A stretch of DNA of 8,474 nucleotides from Hungatella sp. UBA3147 (GTDB lineage Bacteria > Bacillota > Clostridia > Lachnospirales > Lachnospiraceae). The position numbers and the translations under genes are program-made. The notes beneath the pieces were generated by a model. It searched no databases. It was not told the DNA's origin and worked only from the letters and a program-made list of their open reading frames with translations. The stretch is from positions 1 through 8,474 of the forward strand of contig DEYX01000270.1 in the NCBI GenBank assembly GCA_002365025.1. The letters are read 5' to 3'. Shown one piece after another: positions 4,797 to 8,474 of this stretch (the stretch's first letter is position 1; each line of letters starts with the position of its first letter).

Positions 4797-6269
4797 ATGA
4801 AAAAAAGAAGAGTCATGTCACTGCTCGCGGCAGCACTTATGGTATGTTCCATAAGCGCCTGCGGAAAACAGGAGAGCACCAGCACAAAAGCCAGCCAGAC
4901 AGAGGTAAGTAAGGCAGAAGAAAGTAAGACAGACGAAAGTAAGACAGAAGCAGCCAGCCAGCCGGGGAAAGAAGCAGGGGGCACCGTAAAGATCATGACA
5001 GCCAATACAGGAGGCAAGGATGAAGCGGAAATGAAGCTTTTTGCAGAAGCCCTTTCTCAGGCCACAGGCCTTACGGTTGAATTTGAAAAGCCGGCATCGG
5101 ATTATGACAAGGTTCTGATGCAGAAATTAAGCGGCGGGGAGACTTATGACCTGATTTATATCACTGCCAGCCAGTATGCCAATCTGGTAGCTCAGGGGGC
5201 CTTAATGGATATTACAGACCGGGTAAATGGTTCGGAAATTCTCACCGGCAATGTGGATCCGGCTGAGTGGAAGGACATCACCATTGACGGTAAAATCTAC
5301 GCCGGTTTCAACAAAAAGGAGATCCACAGGGTAGTGGCTTTAAACAACACGCTTCTTAAAAAGGCCGGAATCGATTATAAGAAGATCGAGCCCACCATGG
5401 ATGGATATTACGATGTGATGAAAAAATTAAAAGACAGCAGCCAGGACCCGGACTTTTATCCCTTTGATTCTATTTTATCTGAAACCTATGATTTACAGCC
5501 CTGGATGGCGGCAGCGGGCTTAAAGAACGGTGTGGTCCTGGACGATTCCGGGAAACGATTTGCGCCATACTCAGAAGATGGAGCAGCACCTGTATGGGAA
5601 TGGTTTAAAAAGCTGTATGACGATGGTCTGCTGGATCCATCCTCCTTTGTAGATAAGACGAAGGATATGAGAGCCAAAATGGGGGCCTCCTCACAGAAGA
5701 CGGCTCTGACGGTAGACTGGGCAGCATGGGTTGGTTTACATAATGCAAACGCGAAGGCAGGGGGAATTTCTCCCGAAGATTTTGAGATCGTTTCTCTTCC
5801 TGGACTTAAGACCCCTGACGGAAGCTATATGCTGGTCAAAGGAAGCGCCAGTTTGTTTGCAGTTCCTGCCAATGCGAAGAATCCTGACGGAGCCATGAAG
5901 GTTTTAGAGTATTTTGCAACGCAGGAAGGCGGAAATCTTCTTTCAACCGGTATTTTAGGCTATGACTATACTGGCTCAGATGGGAAATTTGAATTGACGG
6001 AAACAGGAGCTCAGCACGGCAATGACCATGGCGCTCCATTCCCGATCTATAAGGATTTCAAGCCGATTTTCGGATTCAATCCCGGAGTGGAAGAGGCGTT
6101 AAGCTACAGCAGCTATGCAACCATTGACAGGATCATTCCTAATGAAGCGGATTACAAGGAAATCGTGGGCAAATGGGGGATCAAGATCATCAAAGGAGAA
6201 GTTTCCACCCAGGAGGGGCTTAGCGGCATGAGAAAAGAGCTTGTTGACCGGAAAGTGACTGACCGGTAA
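4797..6269 (+). CDS. Extracellular sugar-binding lipoprotein of an ABC importer
   Basis: The product is 490 residues and is the ligand-capturing component of the carbohydrate importer encoded by the next two genes. The N-terminus KKRR is followed by a hydrophobic stretch and the lipobox ISAC, predicting lipidation at Cys22 after signal peptidase II cleavage. Residues about 23-62 form a flexible, charged Ser/Lys/Glu/Thr linker with three tandem SK-type pentapeptides. The binding fold begins with VKIMTANTGG and includes motifs usual for family 1 solute-binding proteins: LSGGETYDLIYITASQY, the LMDITDRVN segment, WEWFKKLYDDGLLDP and DGAMKVLEYFAT. AAAGGAG (4785-4791) lies 5 nt before ATG 4797; the in-frame ATG at 4770 would add nine residues ahead of the signal and lacks a good RBS. 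It is the first gene of the operon, 33 nt ahead of the first permease. The ligand cannot be read from sequence; the LplB-like partner permease suggests an oligosaccharide or complex glycan fragment. Confidence 0.93.
   Translation: MKKRRVMSLLAAALMVCSISACGKQESTSTKASQTEVSKAEESKTDESKTEAASQPGKEAGGTVKIMTANTGGKDEAEMKLFAEALSQATGLTVEFEKPASDYDKVLMQKLSGGETYDLIYITASQYANLVAQGALMDITDRVNGSEILTGNVDPAEWKDITIDGKIYAGFNKKEIHRVVALNNTLLKKAGIDYKKIEPTMDGYYDVMKKLKDSSQDPDFYPFDSILSETYDLQPWMAAAGLKNGVVLDDSGKRFAPYSEDGAAPVWEWFKKLYDDGLLDPSSFVDKTKDMRAKMGASSQKTALTVDWAAWVGLHNANAKAGGISPEDFEIVSLPGLKTPDGSYMLVKGSASLFAVPANAKNPDGAMKVLEYFATQEGGNLLSTGILGYDYTGSDGKFELTETGAQHGNDHGAPFPIYKDFKPIFGFNPGVEEALSYSSYATIDRIIPNEADYKEIVGKWGIKIIKGEVSTQEGLSGMRKELVDRKVTDR
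4908..4952 (+). repeat. Three tandem 15-bp repeats in the lipoprotein linker
   Basis: Three consecutive units, AGTAAGGCAGAAGAA, AGTAAGACAGACGAA and AGTAAGACAGAAGCA, encode SKAEE, SKTDE and SKTEA (residues 38-52). They are in frame and differ at a few positions. They extend the flexible tether between the lipid anchor and the binding domain, and the copy number could vary by slippage without changing the frame. Confidence 0.85.
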
Positions 6270-6302
6270 TCACAATCCCCAAAAAAGACAGGAGGTATCG
6301 GT

Positions 6303-7202
6303 TTGAAAGGACAGCTTAAGAAAAGGATATTGCGGTATAAGGAGATCTATTTGCTGCTGATACCAGTTCTCATCTACTTTCTTGTATTTTCCTATTATCC
6401 GCTGATACTGGGAATTATAAAAAGCTTTCAGAAGGTAAAGCTTTTAGGCGGTTTTGAAATGGTAGGGTTTAGCAATTACAAGGAGATTTTTGGGGATAGG
6501 CAGTACAGACAGGCGTTTATTAACAGTCTTACAGTAGGAGGCGGAACCTTTCTCCTGCAGTTTGTCTGGGGACTATTAATCGCTGTATTGCTGAATGAGA
6601 TCAGAAGCAAGGCACCCAAATCCCTGTTCCAGACAGTTACTTACATACCGTACCTTCTGTCCTGGTCTGTGGTAGGAGGTCTGTGGATCTCCATTTTATC
6701 GCCTGCAGGCATGGTAAACGGCATTATGAGGGCTTTCATGGGGACCAGTTATACTCCCATGGTATTTATGTCGGAGGGACGTTTTGCCAGATCAATCATG
6801 ATTTTTACAGGTGCATGGAAAGGGGCCGGCTATTTTGCGGCCCTGTTCCTGGCCGCCATGGTCGGAATCGATTCGGCCCTGTATGAATCCGCCAGAATGG
6901 ATGGTGCTACAAGAATCAAACAGATCCGATACATCACTCTGCCGGTCATCGTGCCCACCATGAAGGTGGTAGCAGTGTTGTCGGTCATGGGAATCCTGCG
7001 GAACTTTGACCAGATTTTTGTAATGATGAATGCCTCCATCAGCGATAAGGTAAAAAACCTGCTGGTTTTAATATACGAACAGGGCATTATCCAGTTTAAT
7101 GTAGGGACTGCTACGGCAGCTGCGACCGTCGTATTATTCGCTACCCTGCTGATCACCTCGGCAGTCAGAAAAATGCTGAAATATGATGAGATTTATTCCT
7201 GA
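6303..7202 (+). CDS. Carbohydrate ABC transporter permease, CUT1 family, LplB-like
   Basis: The product is 299 residues and is one of two membrane subunits forming the translocation channel. A basic N-terminus (KKRILRYKEIY) leads to the first membrane helix (about 16-39, ending VFSYYPLILGII). Further helices lie at about 72-98, 108-133, 163-189, 213-232 and 270-288, the usual six. The ATPase-docking EAA loop reads YESARMDGA (194-202) followed by ITLPVIVPT. The start is TTG 6303, chosen because a full AGGAGGT (6290-6296) lies 6 nt upstream and no ATG or GTG is suitably placed. It follows the binding-protein gene after 33 nt and precedes the second permease by 16 nt. The N-terminal pattern resembles LplB/UgpA-type permeases; the substrate is unknown. 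Confidence 0.94.
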   Translation: MKGQLKKRILRYKEIYLLLIPVLIYFLVFSYYPLILGIIKSFQKVKLLGGFEMVGFSNYKEIFGDRQYRQAFINSLTVGGGTFLLQFVWGLLIAVLLNEIRSKAPKSLFQTVTYIPYLLSWSVVGGLWISILSPAGMVNGIMRAFMGTSYTPMVFMSEGRFARSIMIFTGAWKGAGYFAALFLAAMVGIDSALYESARMDGATRIKQIRYITLPVIVPTMKVVAVLSVMGILRNFDQIFVMMNASISDKVKNLLVLIYEQGIIQFNVGTATAAATVVLFATLLITSAVRKMLKYDEIYS

Positions 7203-7218
7203 TGGAAAGGGCAGAGAT

Positions 7219-8085
7219 ATGAAGAATAATCTAGATAAAAAAGGTTTGACAGGTTTCTGGAGAGTACTATTTTTATTTTTGACGGCAGCCATTTTTCTTA
7301 CCATGTTTCTTCCCATGTGGAATGTATTTGTAGTCTCCACCTCAACAGCCCTTGATTCCTCTCAAAGCGGGATCAAGCTGTGGTGGACAACATTCAGTTT
7401 GGAAGGCTTTTTCTATGTATTCCGGGTGACCAAAATGGCAAGACCGTTTCTGAATTCCCTTTTTATAACCACTTTGGGTACTGTGATCCAGGTTCTTTTA
7501 TCAGCCCTTGCAGGCTATGTTCTGATACAAAAGAGCCTTCCTTTTAAAAACTTTATTTCCTCCTTCATCATGCTCACCATGATGGTGCCGGGGGACTTAA
7601 CTTTGATATCTGTTTACCAGCTCAATAAGCAGCTGTCATTGTTAAATACTTATCAGGGGTTGGTGCTAAATGGACTGGTGTCCGGTTTCAGTATTATGAT
7701 GATGAGAAATTACTTTGAGACGGTCCCTTATTCTCTCGCGGAATCAGCCAGAATGGACGGGGCAGGTGAGTTAAAAATATTCGGAAGTATCTATATGCCC
7801 ATATCCCTTCCGGGATTTGCGACTGTGTTCTTCATGGAGTATGTGGCCAGATGGAACTCTATCATGCTTCCCGCGACCTTGATCACGGACGAGAAAAAGT
7901 ATACCCTTCCTCTGATGTTAAAGCAGATGATCATGTCTGTGGATTCCACATCGGGAACGGCGGCAACTCCGGATAACGCGATAATGGCGGCGATTGTGAT
8001 TTCAACCATACCGCTGCTGATCATCTATATGTTTGCCCAGAGATTTCTCATGGAGGGCATAAACATGGGGGCCGTTAAGGGCTAA
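7219..8085 (+). CDS. Carbohydrate ABC transporter permease, CUT1 family, second subunit (YtcP/LplC-like)
   Basis: The product is 288 residues and is the second membrane subunit, expected to pair with the preceding permease. The first helix is at about 15-40 (LFLFLTAAIFLTMFLPMWNVFVVS). An extracytoplasmic segment follows, then helices at about 78-103, 112-135, 147-163, 197-210 and 255-276. The EAA loop is AESARMDGA (174-182) followed by IYMPISLPG. The C-terminus ends INMGAVKG, typical of this subunit, which usually closes with a GxxxGAVKG-like tail. GGAAAGG (7204-7210) lies 8 nt before ATG 7219. An in-frame ATG at 7183 would overlap the upstream gene and lacks an RBS. No ATPase gene follows. 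The next gene begins 12 nt downstream, so translation is probably coupled within one operon. Confidence 0.94.
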   Translation: MKNNLDKKGLTGFWRVLFLFLTAAIFLTMFLPMWNVFVVSTSTALDSSQSGIKLWWTTFSLEGFFYVFRVTKMARPFLNSLFITTLGTVIQVLLSALAGYVLIQKSLPFKNFISSFIMLTMMVPGDLTLISVYQLNKQLSLLNTYQGLVLNGLVSGFSIMMMRNYFETVPYSLAESARMDGAGELKIFGSIYMPISLPGFATVFFMEYVARWNSIMLPATLITDEKKYTLPLMLKQMIMSVDSTSGTAATPDNAIMAAIVISTIPLLIIYMFAQRFLMEGINMGAVKG

Positions 8086-8097
8086 AGGAGGACCGAT

Positions 8098-8474
8098 ATG
8101 AAGGAAAAGACAATCACATTTCAAAGGACAGTATTAAAAGAGGAAGAAGGGCTGTATTTAGAGGTACCGTTTTTCGTGCCGGATCAGGCTGAGGTCATGG
8201 AACTATCGTACGACTACGAAAGGAACGGAACCATCATTGATTTCGGCCTGTTAAATGATAAGGGAGAATTGATCGGCTGGTCAGGCTCTGACCGGAGCCG
8301 GATTGTTATTTCAGATCACAGGAGCATGGCTGGTTTTGCGTCGGTTCCTGTAAAGCAGGGACAATGGAGCATACTGCTGGGAGCCTATAAGATAGAAGAA
8401 CAGGGAGCGGTAATTACATATAAAGTTACGTTCCATTTAAAAGGCCTGCGGCTATATAAGGGAGATACCCACCT
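8098..8474 (+). CDS. CehA/McbA-type PHP-domain metallohydrolase, 5' part only
   Basis: The open frame runs off the window end after 125 full codons. AGGAGG (8086-8091) lies 6 nt before ATG 8098. The visible part is the beta-rich N-terminal region typical of CehA/McbA family proteins. It contains LEVPFFVPD (residues 21-29), a YDYE strand, IIDFGLLND, the GWSGSDRS block, VKQGQWSILLGAY, and finally KGDTH at the very end. In this family (K)GDxHxH opens the PHP metal-binding site, so the window stops at the first metal ligands and the whole catalytic domain is missing. PHP enzymes cleave phosphoesters or related bonds with two or three metals. Its position directly behind a sugar ABC importer suggests that it acts on the imported compound or a derivative. 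The substrate is unknown, and the catalytic residues cannot be checked here. Confidence 0.85.
   Translation, partial: MKEKTITFQRTVLKEEEGLYLEVPFFVPDQAEVMELSYDYERNGTIIDFGLLNDKGELIGWSGSDRSRIVISDHRSMAGFASVPVKQGQWSILLGAYKIEEQGAVITYKVTFHLKGLRLYKGDTH

Noticed and set aside
4727..5017. Minus-strand open frame with repeated LLSS-type residues opposite the lipoprotein gene
   Set aside because: The repeats are the antisense reading of the 15-bp tandem repeats and signal peptide of the real gene. It also spans the promoter region and has no RBS of its own.
7183..7218. ATG 7183 as the start of the second permease gene
   Set aside because: It lies within the end of the first permease gene, has no RBS, and would add a non-hydrophobic 12-residue extension. 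ATG 7219 has GGAAAGG at good spacing.
1..8474. CRISPR array, insertion sequence, phage or toxin-antitoxin module
   Set aside because: There are no regularly spaced direct repeats, no transposase or integrase motifs, and no unassigned paired small genes. All long frames are accounted for by carbohydrate or DegV functions.

Overview
The window looks like a chromosomal segment from a low-to-moderate GC Gram-positive anaerobe of the Clostridia, most likely Lachnospiraceae (Lacrimispora/Enterocloster-like). This placement is an inference. It rests on strong AGGAGG-type ribosome binding sites, near-consensus sigma-A promoters in AT-rich spacers, U-tracted intrinsic terminators, a TTG start, a lipoprotein signal on a sugar-binding protein, and the type of gene content. 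All recognisable genes lie on the + strand. I see no mobile element, CRISPR array, tRNA or rRNA.

Layout. (1) 1-540: a possible tail of an upstream unit, then an inverted-repeat leader (78-138), a 96-residue exported or membrane-anchored protein of unknown function (191-481), and a strong terminator. (2) 611-1536: a consensus TTGACA-17-TATAAT promoter and a DegV-family (fatty-acid-binding) gene. (3) 1554-3300: a promoter, a candidate BglG/LicT-type antiterminator (RAT-like) hairpin overlapping an intrinsic terminator, then a GH1 6-phospho-beta-glucosidase gene closed by its own terminator. (4) 3341-4569: a monocistronic regulator gene with a GntR-type DNA-binding head and a LacI/periplasmic-binding-protein-like sensor tail, with its own promoter and terminator. 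(5) 4570-4796: a regulatory spacer with two promoter candidates, a 26-bp perfect palindrome and two TACGTA-core sites. (6) 4797-8474 and beyond: a carbohydrate ABC-import operon with a lipoprotein binding protein, two CUT1-type permeases and the start of a CehA/McbA-type PHP-domain metallohydrolase, cut by the window edge.

How the parts fit. The regulator sits directly upstream of the ABC operon, in the same orientation, and is the natural candidate to sense the transported ligand. No ATPase gene is visible; CUT1 importers of Clostridia and Bacilli often use a shared MsmX-type ATPase encoded elsewhere. The GH1 enzyme carries the phosphate-recognition residues of PTS-linked enzymes. It has its own promoter, terminators and apparent antitermination switch, so it probably belongs to a PTS/antiterminator circuit outside the window rather than to the ABC operon.

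The gene content is ordinary carbohydrate metabolism. The most interesting items are the regulatory DNA (the RAT/terminator switch, the 26-bp palindrome and the structured leader of the small protein) and the link between an ABC importer and a PHP hydrolase.
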